Positions 1 to 7,217 of a stretch of 15,932 nt of DNA are shown here, piece by piece. The stretch comes from Candidatus Segatella violae (GTDB lineage: Bacteria; Bacteroidota; Bacteroidia; Bacteroidales; Bacteroidaceae), in NCBI GenBank assembly GCA_002440225.1, contig DJSH01000081.1, positions 1 through 15,932 of the forward strand. The letters run 5' to 3'. Each line of letters begins with the position of its first letter. The stretch's first letter is position 1. Below the pieces are notes generated by a model that was not told the origin of the DNA, did no database searches, and saw nothing but the letters and a program-made list of their open reading frames with translations. The translations under genes and the position numbers were made by a program.

Positions 1-656
1 TCGAAGTCCATGTCGGTGTAATCGTAGTTCCAAGGCACACGGATTACCTCTACACCTCTATTAATAAGGCAACGGATGATGTTGGCCTTCACACCGCAGT
101 CAACGAGCACTACCTTTTTGCCGGCACCCTCGTTGTAACGGATAATCTCCTTGCAGCTCACCTGATCAACGAAGTTCACGCCCTCGTAGTTAGCCTCAGG
201 GATGTTGTCTGGCTCATCGTCGAAGATAATCTTACCCATCATCACACCATGCTCACGAAGCACCTTAGTCAACTCACGGGTATCGATACCTGTGATTCCT
301 GGCACTTTCTCACGCTTCAACCAGTCGGCAAGGCTCTCCACTGCGTTCCAGTGGCTGTACTGCTCGCTGTAATCATTCACGATGATGGCAGAAGCATAGA
401 TCTTGTCGCTCTCCATGAAGGTAGGCAGACCATTGGCCTCGAAAGTGAATGGAGGCACACCATAGTTGCCCACGAGTGGGAAGGTAAGTGTCATTAACTG
501 ACCGGCGTAGGAAGGGTCGGTCAAACTCTCTGGATATCCCATCATGGCTGTGTTGAACACAACCTCGCCCGCTACAGGAGCATCATATCCAAAAGATTTG
601 CCATGGAACTTAGTTCCATCGCTCAATACTAAGGTTACTTTTTTCATATCTGACAT
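1..656 (-). CDS. carA: Carbamoyl-phosphate synthase small subunit (5' part only)
   Basis: This is the glutaminase subunit of carbamoyl-phosphate synthase. It releases ammonia from glutamine and passes it to CarB for carbamoyl phosphate, the precursor of pyrimidines and arginine. About 218 codons are visible; the gene runs off the left edge. The N-terminus reads MSDMKKVTLVLSDGTKFHGK, followed by FNTAMMGYPESLTDPSYAGQ and GITGIDTRELTKVLREHG, all characteristic of the CarA N-terminal domain. The start of the class I amidotransferase domain (VVLVDCGVKANIIRCL) is just included, but its catalytic Cys lies outside the window. The ATG at 656 was chosen; an in-frame ATG at 647 is equally possible, and no Shine-Dalgarno sequence decides between them. 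It lies downstream of purF in the same direction, across a 118-base gap that holds tandem repeats. Family assignment is firm. Confidence 0.96.
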   Translation of the reverse strand, partial: MSDMKKVTLVLSDGTKFHGKSFGYDAPVAGEVVFNTAMMGYPESLTDPSYAGQLMTLTFPLVGNYGVPPFTFEANGLPTFMESDKIYASAIIVNDYSEQYSHWNAVESLADWLKREKVPGITGIDTRELTKVLREHGVMMGKIIFDDEPDNIPEANYEGVNFVDQVSCKEIIRYNEGAGKKVVLVDCGVKANIIRCLINRGVEVIRVPWNYDYTDMDF

Positions 657-676
657 AATTTCTTTTATTTTCTTAA

Positions 677-729
677 TTGTGTAAAGAACAAATAGTTTCT
701 TCTTTGTGTAAAGAACAAATAGTTTCTTC
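677..729. repeat. Two tandem copies of a 26-base unit in the purF-carA gap
   Basis: Two perfect copies of a 26-base unit (677-702 and 704-729) are separated by one base. The unit begins TTGTGTAAAGAAC and ends AAATAGTTTCTTC. On the carA (minus) strand the unit lies in the presumed carA leader, 21 bases from the start codon. At the junction, TTCTTT and AAAGAA can pair as a six-base stem with a four-base loop. I see no TAnnTTTG promoter in the unit. Function is unknown; two copies are far too few for a CRISPR array. Confidence 0.85.
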
Positions 730-745
730 ACTAAAGGCACATGAA

Positions 746-772
746 TTCTTCACTCTTCGTTCTTCACTCTTC
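746..772. repeat. Short direct repeat just downstream of purF
   Basis: The 13-mer TTCTTCACTCTTC occurs twice (746-758 and 760-772) with a 14-base period, ending three bases from the purF stop codon. Further partial TTCACT units follow. From memory, similar TTCACTC-rich runs are common between genes in Bacteroidales, so this is probably a dispersed low-complexity repeat. Confidence 0.7.
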
Positions 773-774
773 AC

Positions 775-2658
775 TTACTTGTGATAAACTTTCTCTACGA
801 AGTTCACAAACGACTGGTTGCAAAGTTTGGTTCCACCTGGGGTTGGATAATGACCGGTGAAGTACCAGTCACCCTTGTGGTTAGGTATCGCCTCTCGCAA
901 TCCCTCGATGCTCTGGAATACAAGTTGAATTGGGGTTGTCATTCCCTCAGGGCGAAGCATCTCCACAATCTTCTCGTTGATTTCCTCGGTAGTAAATGGC
1001 TCGTAGATGGCACGCACAGGGTTCACCTGCAGCTCCTTTGGCTTAGCCAGCTCAGCCTTGCAAGCCTCGTAAGTCTCCTCGATGACGTTTTCCATCTTGC
1101 GGTCTTTCAGCAACTGGATGGCAGCACGGAACACGCAGAACTCCTCCAATCTCGCCATGTCGATACCGTAGTAATCCGGATAGCGAATCTGTGGCGCACT
1201 CGAAACGACCACAATCTTCTTAGGATGCAAGCGGTCGAGGATGCGGAGAATACTCTCCTTCAAGGTTGTACCACGCACGATACTATCGTCGATGATGACA
1301 AGGTTATCTACGTGTGGCTCGATGCTTCCGTAAGTCACATCATATACGTGGCTCGCCAAGTCGTTGCGGCTGTTGCCCTCGGTGATGAAAGTACGGAGCT
1401 TGATGTCCTTCCAGGCAATCTTCTCAGAGCGAACATAGTCACCGAGAATTTCCTGCAACTCTTCCTTGGTTGGAATATGGCCGAGGTTCGCAATCTTCTC
1501 TATCTTGGTCTCGTTGAGATACTGCTTGAAGCCACTCAACATACCATAGTAAGCCACCTCGGCAGTATTTGGGATGTAGCTGAACACAGAGTGATCCACG
1601 TCATAGTTGATTGCCTTCAAGATAGGCTGGGTCAACTGTTCGCCGAGTTTCTTGCGTTCCTTATAGATGTCGGTATCCGAACCACGGCTGAAGTAGATGC
1701 GCTCGAAGGAACAAGCGGAATCACCCTTCTGCTCCATGATGCGCTCGATGCTGCACTCGCCGTTCTTCTTCACGAGAAGAGCGGTACCAGGCATCAACTC
1801 CTGCACCTCGTCTGCCTCCAAGTCGAAGGTGGTCTGGAGTACAGGACGCTCACTCGCCAATACCACAATTTCATCATTCTTATAATAGAAAGCTGGACGG
1901 ATGCCCCAAGGGTCTCTCATCGAGAACATCTCGCCGGAACCTGTGATTCCACAAACCACATAACCGCCATCGAAGTTCTTCATCGTGGTCTTGAGCACAT
2001 TGCTCATCTTCACGTGGTCCTCGATATAGTTGGTGATGTCGAGGTTCTCCATCTCCATTGCCTTGGCTGCCACGAAGTTGCGCTCTACCTCACGGTCGAG
2101 ACGGTGTCCCATCAGCTCGAGCATGATGTAAGTATCGCTGTAGATGCGAGGGCTCTGACCTTTCTCGGTCAACTCATGGAAAATTTCATCGACATTGGTC
2201 ATATTGAAGTTGCCGCACAAGCAGAGGTTCTTCGCCTTCCAGTTGTTGCGGCGCAGGAATGGGTGAACATACTGAATGCCGCTCTTGCCAGTAGTACTAT
2301 AGCGCAAGTGTCCCATGTAGAGTTCGCCAGCGAAAGGCAGTTCCTCCTTAGCAAACTTAGCGTCGGCAAGTTGCTCTGGCGTCAAATCCTTGAAGTTGGC
2401 ATTCGCCTTGCCGAAGATTTCGGTCACGGCGTTCTTGCCCTCGGCACGCTCACGGAACATATACTCATGTCCTGGCTTACCGCCGAGTTTCACACAAGCC
2501 ATACCAGCACCCTCCTGTCCACGGTTGTGCTGTTTCTCCATCATCAGATAGAGCTTGTTGAGTGCGTACATCCAAGTACCGTACTTCTGCTGGTAATACT
2601 CCAGTGGCTTGAGCAATCTAATCATTGCCACGCCACATTCATGCTTCAATGGTTCCAT
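775..2658 (-). CDS. purF: Amidophosphoribosyltransferase-family protein, long variant
   Basis: PurF-type enzymes make 5-phosphoribosylamine from PRPP and glutamine, the first step of purine synthesis. The protein has 627 residues against roughly 470-505 for usual PurF. An N-terminal Ntn glutaminase domain shows Cys8 (HECGVA), RGQEGAGM at 46-53, GHLRYSTTG at 116-124 and DPWGIRP at 249-255. The C-terminal phosphoribosyltransferase domain has the PRPP loop VIIDDSIVRGTT at 454-465. Cys8 implies removal of a seven-residue propeptide, as in Bacillus-type PurF. Oddities: GNFNMTN (149-155) replaces the usual HNGNLTN. The C-terminal CxxCFTGKYP of iron-sulfur PurFs appears as DWYFTGHYP, so that cysteine pair is absent. 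The extra length lies mostly within the transferase half. It sits between glmS and carA, both glutamine amidotransferases. The family is certain; whether it is the main purine enzyme or a specialised paralogue is not. Confidence 0.9.
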   Translation of the reverse strand: MEPLKHECGVAMIRLLKPLEYYQQKYGTWMYALNKLYLMMEKQHNRGQEGAGMACVKLGGKPGHEYMFRERAEGKNAVTEIFGKANANFKDLTPEQLADAKFAKEELPFAGELYMGHLRYSTTGKSGIQYVHPFLRRNNWKAKNLCLCGNFNMTNVDEIFHELTEKGQSPRIYSDTYIMLELMGHRLDREVERNFVAAKAMEMENLDITNYIEDHVKMSNVLKTTMKNFDGGYVVCGITGSGEMFSMRDPWGIRPAFYYKNDEIVVLASERPVLQTTFDLEADEVQELMPGTALLVKKNGECSIERIMEQKGDSACSFERIYFSRGSDTDIYKERKKLGEQLTQPILKAINYDVDHSVFSYIPNTAEVAYYGMLSGFKQYLNETKIEKIANLGHIPTKEELQEILGDYVRSEKIAWKDIKLRTFITEGNSRNDLASHVYDVTYGSIEPHVDNLVIIDDSIVRGTTLKESILRILDRLHPKKIVVVSSAPQIRYPDYYGIDMARLEEFCVFRAAIQLLKDRKMENVIEETYEACKAELAKPKELQVNPVRAIYEPFTTEEINEKIVEMLRPEGMTTPIQLVFQSIEGLREAIPNHKGDWYFTGHYPTPGGTKLCNQSFVNFVEKVYHK

Positions 2659-2709
2659 CTCTCTATTATCCTTATCTTGTTTTAGTTAAATTTGAATATA
2701 CTGTTTTAC

Positions 2710-2730
2710 TGGGAGCAACTCCCATTTTTT
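2710..2730 (+). terminator. Hairpin plus T-run facing the plus strand, upstream of purF
   Basis: TGGGAG (2710-2715), loop CAA, CTCCCA (2719-2724), then six T on the plus strand. This is a compact intrinsic-terminator shape, but both flanking genes run on the minus strand, where no T-run follows the stem. It could stop antisense transcription coming from the purF side, or act only as a hairpin in the purF leader RNA. Confidence 0.4.
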
Positions 2731-2741
2731 CGTTGAACTCT

Positions 2742-2780
2742 AAAAAAAAGGGAATCGTCAAGAAATGGCGAATCCCTTTA
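2742..2780 (-). terminator. Intrinsic terminator of glmS
   Basis: On the minus strand, AAAGGGATTCG and CGATTCCCTTT form an 11-base stem with one mismatch, followed by a run of eight T. It starts a few bases after the glmS stop codon. It should separate glmS transcription from purF, implying that purF has its own promoter or depends on readthrough. Confidence 0.85.
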
Positions 2781-2786
2781 TCAATA

Positions 2787-4694
2787 TCATTCAACGGTAA
2801 CTGACTTCGCCAAGTTTCTTGGTTGGTCAACATCTTTTCCCTTACAAACAGCTACATGGTAAGCCAATAGCTGCAAAGGAATGGTAGCCAATAATGGCTC
2901 CAAGCACTCCAATGTCTCAGGGAGCTCTATCACTTCGTCGGCAATCTTGGAAATAGTCTCATCGCCCTTGCTAACAATAGCAATGACACGACCCTTGCGG
3001 GCTTTTATCTCCTGAATATTCGACAAAATCTTCTCATACATGAAGTTGTGGGTGGCAATGACAACCACTGGCATGTCGCTATCAATGAGAGCGATAGGAC
3101 CATGCTTCATCTCGGCGGCAGGATACCCCTCCGCATGGATGTAGCTAATCTCCTTCAACTTCAACGCACCTTCCAAGGCCACTGGATACTGGAATCCACG
3201 ACCCAGATAGATGAAATTACGAGCGTACGTAAAGGTACGGCTCAAGTCGGCTATCATATTGTTGAGCTTCAGCACTTCCTTCATCTTGGCAGGAATGTGC
3301 CAAAGCTGCTCAGTAATCTTCTGGTAATCAGAATCGCTGATAGTACCCTTCTCTGCACCAATGGCAAGCGCCAAGAGGATGAGAACGGTAACCTGACCGG
3401 TGAACGCCTTGGTAGAGGCAACGCCAATCTCAGGGCCTACGTGAATATAGGTACCGGTATCTGTCTCACGAGCGATGCTCGAACCGATACTATTACAAAT
3501 ACCATAAATGAAAGCGCCATTCTCCTTGGCAAGTTTAATGGCAGCCAAGGTGTCTGCAGTCTCACCACTCTGAGAGATGGCAATGACAACGTCGTCCTTC
3601 GTTACCACAGGATTGCGATAACGGAACTCGGAAGCATACTCCACTTCTACTGGCACACGACAGTAATTCTCTATCATCTGCTTGCCGATAAGACCGGCGT
3701 GCCAAGAGGTACCACAAGCCACGATGATGAATCGCTTGGCATTGAGGAGCTGCTGACGATGATCGGTGATAGAGCTGAGCACCACACCCATCTCCGTCTT
3801 TGTATTAGTAGTAGATTCGCCATCGTCGGTCATCACACGAGTTTCCACTGTGCGACTCACCACACGACCACGCATACAGTTGCGCAAGCACTCAGGCTGT
3901 TCGAAGATTTCCTTCAACATGAAGTGAGGGAAGCCACCCTTCTCTATCTGACCGAGGTCGATGTCAACGGTCTGTACCTCTGGGTTCAGCTTCACATTCT
4001 GGATATTCACCACCTGCAAAGGCTCGCCGAGACGCATCACAGCGATGTTGCCATCCTCCAAGTAAACCACCTTGTCGGTGTACTCAATGATAGGACTGGC
4101 ATCGGAACCAAGATAGAAGTCCCCTTCCTTGCCGATACCAACAACGAGCGGACTCTGCTTGCGGGCAGCGATAATCTGGTTAGGATTGCGCTTGTCGAGG
4201 AGAGCGATGGCGTATGCACCAATCACCTGGCGAAGAGCCACCTGAACGGCAGTGAGCAAGTCGAGGTTCTTCTTCACCTGAATGTACTCAATCAACTGAA
4301 CGAGCACTTCTGTATCGGTATCACTTCTAAACTCAACACCTTTGGAAATCAAATTTTTCTTGATGTCGGCATAGTTCTCGATGATACCATTGTGGATGAT
4401 GGCAAGATTCTTGCTAGAAGAATAATGAGGGTGAGCATTCACAGCAGAAGGCTCGCCATGTGTAGCCCAACGAGTATGGGCGATACCAACGGAACCCGAA
4501 ATATCCTTGTCAGCGCAGTAAGCCTCCAAGTCAGCCACCTTGCCCTTTGTCTTATATACGTTCAGGGAACCATCTTTCTTGCTGATGAGAGCTACACCCG
4601 CAGAGTCGTATCCACGATACTCCAATCGCTTCAAGCCCTTGATGAGGGCAGGATAAGCGTCACCCTTACCTAAATATCCTACAATTCCACACAT
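2787..4694 (-). CDS. glmS: Glutamine-fructose-6-phosphate aminotransferase (isomerizing)
   Basis: GlmS converts fructose-6-phosphate and glutamine to glucosamine-6-phosphate, the first step towards UDP-GlcNAc for peptidoglycan, LPS and polysaccharide. It has 635 residues (E. coli GlmS 609). The start MCGIVGYLG places the catalytic Cys2. The Ntn domain continues with GIAHTRWATHG (70-80) and HNGIIENY (101-108). Two SIS sugar-isomerase domains follow, with ACGTSW (326-331), SQSGETADT (374-382), GVASTKAFT (424-432) and EGYPAAEMKHG (522-532). The C-terminus LAKSVTVE carries the conserved Lys630. The additional length includes a polar segment around 278-305 between the domains. All key residues are present. 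It is 54 bases downstream of the polysaccharide export gene with no promoter motif between them, so co-transcription is likely. A terminator follows it. Confidence 0.98.
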   Translation of the reverse strand: MCGIVGYLGKGDAYPALIKGLKRLEYRGYDSAGVALISKKDGSLNVYKTKGKVADLEAYCADKDISGSVGIAHTRWATHGEPSAVNAHPHYSSSKNLAIIHNGIIENYADIKKNLISKGVEFRSDTDTEVLVQLIEYIQVKKNLDLLTAVQVALRQVIGAYAIALLDKRNPNQIIAARKQSPLVVGIGKEGDFYLGSDASPIIEYTDKVVYLEDGNIAVMRLGEPLQVVNIQNVKLNPEVQTVDIDLGQIEKGGFPHFMLKEIFEQPECLRNCMRGRVVSRTVETRVMTDDGESTTNTKTEMGVVLSSITDHRQQLLNAKRFIIVACGTSWHAGLIGKQMIENYCRVPVEVEYASEFRYRNPVVTKDDVVIAISQSGETADTLAAIKLAKENGAFIYGICNSIGSSIARETDTGTYIHVGPEIGVASTKAFTGQVTVLILLALAIGAEKGTISDSDYQKITEQLWHIPAKMKEVLKLNNMIADLSRTFTYARNFIYLGRGFQYPVALEGALKLKEISYIHAEGYPAAEMKHGPIALIDSDMPVVVIATHNFMYEKILSNIQEIKARKGRVIAIVSKGDETISKIADEVIELPETLECLEPLLATIPLQLLAYHVAVCKGKDVDQPRNLAKSVTVE

Positions 4695-4748
4695 AATATT
4701 TATATTCTTTTAAATAGTCTGTCAATTACACTTATTCACTTACTTCGA

Positions 4749-5549
4749 TTATCGCAAAATAGTAACAATCAAAGATGCCAAAGAAATCAATGTACCTACG
4801 GCAGAGAACCACAATGTGGTAGACGAACCAATGGCTGAGTTCTGTGCCTTCACCTTGTTAGGTTCAACATAGATTACATCATTCTGCTGGAGATAGAAAT
4901 AAGGAGAATTGATGATGTTGGCATCGTTGAGGTTCAAGCGATGCGTACTTTTCTCTCCAGTAGCATCCTCGCGAATCAACAACACGTTCTCACGCTTACC
5001 ATAGATAGTCAAGTCGCCAGCCTGCGCCAGGGCCTCGATGACACTCATCTTCTCCTGTGGCACCGAAATGACACCAGGCTTGTTTACTTCACCTGTCACC
5101 ACCACTCGATAGCTAGCCATTCTCACGGTAACGATAGGATTCTCGTTGGCTGACAAATAAGGCTTCACCTTGCTTTTGATGAGAGTCTCTGCCTGATTCT
5201 TGGTCAAACCACCTACATGCAGCGTACCAACGATAGGAAATTCGATGTTACCCTTATTATCTACCAAATAGCCCTGCAAGGTACCGCCACCAGTGCTCAG
5301 TTGTCCACCCGAGCCAAGGGTTTGCTGAACCGAGAGGTTGAAAGGCATGGCTGCCTTAGGATCGGTAGTAATCACGGTAATGGTAAGTTCGTCCTTAGGC
5401 ATGATTTTTGCCTCATAGAGCATCTTAGAAGCAGCATAGCTGATAGAGTCTGCGTTTTGGAAATAAGCTACATTCTTGGTACTTCCACAACTGCCAAGCA
5501 CCAAGATCATAGTCAATGCGACTACCGCTGCATAAATGAGTTTTTTCAT
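4749..5549 (-). CDS. Outer-membrane polysaccharide export lipoprotein (Wza-like)
   Basis: This is a Wza-type outer-membrane export protein for exopolysaccharide or capsule, 266 residues. A lipoprotein signal ends in the lipobox LGSC with Cys21. The Poly_export domain (about 45-145) includes MPKDELTITVITTD and NIEFPIVGTLHVGGLT. One SLBB domain follows (about 147-200: YRVVVTGEVNKPGVISVPQ). A hydrophobic C-terminal helix (about 245-265) may cross the outer membrane, as in Wza. The frame is open back to a TTG at 5558, but ATG at 5549 gives a normal lipoprotein signal and was chosen. No Wzc kinase, glycosyltransferase or flippase lies nearby, so it is an orphan copy. Its promoter is within nested inverted repeats (5577-5623). 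Its likely operon partner is glmS, which makes a precursor of amino-sugar polysaccharides. The polysaccharide it serves cannot be told from here. Confidence 0.9.
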   Translation of the reverse strand: MKKLIYAAVVALTMILVLGSCGSTKNVAYFQNADSISYAASKMLYEAKIMPKDELTITVITTDPKAAMPFNLSVQQTLGSGGQLSTGGGTLQGYLVDNKGNIEFPIVGTLHVGGLTKNQAETLIKSKVKPYLSANENPIVTVRMASYRVVVTGEVNKPGVISVPQEKMSVIEALAQAGDLTIYGKRENVLLIREDATGEKSTHRLNLNDANIINSPYFYLQQNDVIYVEPNKVKAQNSAIGSSTTLWFSAVGTLISLASLIVTILR

Positions 5550-5576
5550 TGTCGACAAATTTCGTTTTACTTTATC

Positions 5577-5623
5577 GGTGCAAAATTACAGCATTTTTTC
5601 GAATGCTGCAAATATTTTGCACC
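5577..5623. repeat. Nested inverted repeats spanning the export-gene promoter
   Basis: The outer perfect 10-base repeat GGTGCAAAAT (5577-5586) / ATTTTGCACC (5614-5623) encloses an inner perfect 7-base repeat CAGCATT (5589-5595) / AATGCTG (5602-5608). The inner repeat fills exactly the 20-base spacer between the -33 and -7 elements, and the two centres differ by 1.5 bases. Such symmetry at a promoter suggests an operator for a dimeric regulator, which is an inference. Confidence 0.85.
5581..5612 (-). promoter_or_regulatory. Promoter of the polysaccharide export gene
   Basis: On the minus strand, TTTG (5609-5612), a 20-base spacer and TAATTTTG (5581-5588) match the Bacteroidota housekeeping promoter form TTTG-N19-21-TAnnTTTG. 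Transcription would start near 5575-5577, giving a leader of about 27 bases before the ATG at 5549. Confidence 0.8.
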
Positions 5624-5670
5624 AATAATTGCTTTTAGAGCACTATTTTTTAAAAATCAATAGTTTTTTA

Positions 5671-7122
5671 CTACTTTTCGATTCCGTTTGATGGAAGATT
5701 GAAACTATAACTGTTATCAAAAATCTTCTTCACCTTGTTGATTTCGACGAATGTGGTTCCGCCTCCTTCACCAAAACTACCACTCAAGTAAGCGATACTG
5801 TCGTTTTCAGTCAAGTAGCCCTTCTGACGGAGCATACGCACTGCGGCTGTAAACATCTCCTTGTTGGAAATCTGGTCTTTCTGATAGATAGGAATCACTC
5901 CATAGCTCAAGTTCAACCAGCGCTGTACCTTCTCCTTGTAACAGATGGCAAGCACAGGGTTAGGGCCACGGAAAGCCGCCAAATCGCGAGCGGTCTGACC
6001 TGTCTCACTATCAGTAACGATACCAGCCACACCCAATTGCTTGGTTGCCTCGATGGCAGCATGAGCCAAGAAGAGCTTCTGGTCTATCTGTCCATCCTCC
6101 ATCGGATTGATGTCATTAAGAGGAGACTTATCCTTCTCTGCCTGCTCAGCGATACGAGCCATGGTCTGCACAGCCTCCAATGGATACTTTCCGCTTGCTG
6201 TCTCGCCCGAAAGCATCAGGGCATCGGTGCGATAGAAGATGGCATTTGCGATATCAGTTACCTCTGCACGAGTAGGACGAGGATTCTTGATCATGGTATG
6301 CAGCATCTGGGTTGCCACGATAACAGGCTTCTGAGCCTTTACACACTTGGCAATGATGCGACGCTGAATGCCCGGGATGCGCTCGATTGGCACCTCGATA
6401 CCCAAGTCACCACGAGCAATCATGATACCGTATGAAGCGTCGATAATCTCGTCGATATTGTCCACGCCCTCCTGATTCTCAATCTTTGAGATAATCTTGA
6501 TGTCGCTGTGATGCTCGTCTAGGATATCTTGCACCGCCTTGACATCAGCAGCACTGCGTACGAAAGAGTGAGCGATGAAATCGATGTCGAGTTCGATGGC
6601 AAGAAGAATGTTCTTGCGGTCTTTCTCGGTGATGGCAGGCAGGTCGATGTGCTCACCAGGCACATTCACACTCTTGTGAGCGCCCAAGGTTCCTTCATTC
6701 TGCACCTCAGCCACCAACATCGGGCCTTGATTGTCGATAACTTTCATATCCAACTCACCATCATCGAAGAGCAAGTCATCACCCACTTTTACATCGGCAG
6801 CGATGTCTGGATAGCTCACATTGACGATGTCATGCGAAGAATCCATCTCTGGTCGACCAAAGATTTTAACCACATCACCTATGTTATAATGAATAGGCTC
6901 CTGCACACCTGTAGTACGAACCTCAGGTCCCTTGGTATCTATCATGATACCGATATGTGGAGACACAGCCCTCACATTCTTTACTATCGTGCGGATACCT
7001 TCCTCTGTGGCATGTGCGGTATTCATACGAACTACGTTCATACCAGCGAAAAAGAGCTTACGGATGAAATCCTGATCACATCTACGATCACTTATGGAAG
7101 CGACAATCTTTGTTTGTTTCAT
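5671..7122 (-). CDS. pyk: Pyruvate kinase
   Basis: Pyruvate kinase converts phosphoenolpyruvate and ADP to pyruvate and ATP, the last step of glycolysis, in the cytoplasm. It has 483 residues, close to the usual 470-490. Motifs run in order: MKQTKIVASISDRRCD at the start; DTKGPEVRT (62-70); the active-site segment KIENQEG with Lys213 and Glu215; ARGDLG (236-241); PTRAEVTD (283-290) and MLSGETASGKYPLEA (303-317). A C-terminal regulatory-type domain follows (about 345-483), containing TDSETGQTARDLAAFR. The frame is open to a TTG at 7170, but the ATG at 7122 matches the family N-terminus and a promoter motif at 7168-7175 overlaps the longer version, so 7122 is used. It appears to be a single-gene unit. 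The Gly-rich GSFGEGGGTTF near 448-458 is where many pyruvate kinases bind an allosteric effector; I cannot say which effector. Confidence 0.97.
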   Translation of the reverse strand: MKQTKIVASISDRRCDQDFIRKLFFAGMNVVRMNTAHATEEGIRTIVKNVRAVSPHIGIMIDTKGPEVRTTGVQEPIHYNIGDVVKIFGRPEMDSSHDIVNVSYPDIAADVKVGDDLLFDDGELDMKVIDNQGPMLVAEVQNEGTLGAHKSVNVPGEHIDLPAITEKDRKNILLAIELDIDFIAHSFVRSAADVKAVQDILDEHHSDIKIISKIENQEGVDNIDEIIDASYGIMIARGDLGIEVPIERIPGIQRRIIAKCVKAQKPVIVATQMLHTMIKNPRPTRAEVTDIANAIFYRTDALMLSGETASGKYPLEAVQTMARIAEQAEKDKSPLNDINPMEDGQIDQKLFLAHAAIEATKQLGVAGIVTDSETGQTARDLAAFRGPNPVLAICYKEKVQRWLNLSYGVIPIYQKDQISNKEMFTAAVRMLRQKGYLTENDSIAYLSGSFGEGGGTTFVEINKVKKIFDNSYSFNLPSNGIEK

Positions 7123-7167
7123 ATATCTTAATAACCTTGTTGAATTTCGACTTTTACATTTTGAATG

Positions 7168-7175
7168 CAAAGATA
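7168..7175 (-). promoter_or_regulatory. Probable pyk promoter, -7 element
   Basis: TATCTTTG on the minus strand, followed by CATTC, matches TAnnTTTG. No good TTTG lies at the expected -33 spacing. The implied start of transcription lies about 40 bases before the pyk ATG, which supports the shorter protein. Confidence 0.65.
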
Positions 7176-7217
7176 CAAAGAAATTCTGAATCTACCATCA
7201 TTCGCATCCAATTATTC

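Noticed and set aside
677..772. CRISPR array
   Set aside because: Only two copies with a one-base spacer, short low-complexity neighbours, and no cas genes.
781..2685. 634-codon open frame antisense to the PurF-type gene
   Set aside because: Its translation has no recognisable domain and it mirrors a gene with clear motifs. Long antisense frames arise when the sense gene rarely uses codons whose complements are stops.
2659..2741. Purine riboswitch before purF
   Set aside because: The leader is short and shows only one small hairpin, without the three-way junction of that riboswitch class.
3048..4673. 541-codon open frame antisense to glmS
   Set aside because: Same cause: the sense strand encodes a complete, canonical GlmS and the antisense product has no family features.
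4695..4748. glmS ribozyme upstream of glmS
   Set aside because: Only 54 bases separate the two genes, too short for the ribozyme core, and that element is known mainly from Gram-positive bacteria.
5550..5558. TTG start three codons before the export lipoprotein ATG
   Set aside because: The ATG at 5549 gives a standard lipoprotein signal (MKKLIYAA) and needs no rare start codon.
5577..5623. Invertible capsule-type promoter
   Set aside because: The arms are only 27 bases apart and no recombinase gene is nearby; known invertible Bacteroides promoters have far longer segments between repeats.
5641..5670. Terminator downstream of pyruvate kinase
   Set aside because: ACTATT/AATAGT can pair, but the stem is short and AT-only, and the T-run follows it on the plus strand, not on the pyk strand.
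7123..7170. 16-residue N-terminal extension of pyruvate kinase from a TTG
   Set aside because: It overlaps the TATCTTTG promoter element and does not resemble the family N-terminus.
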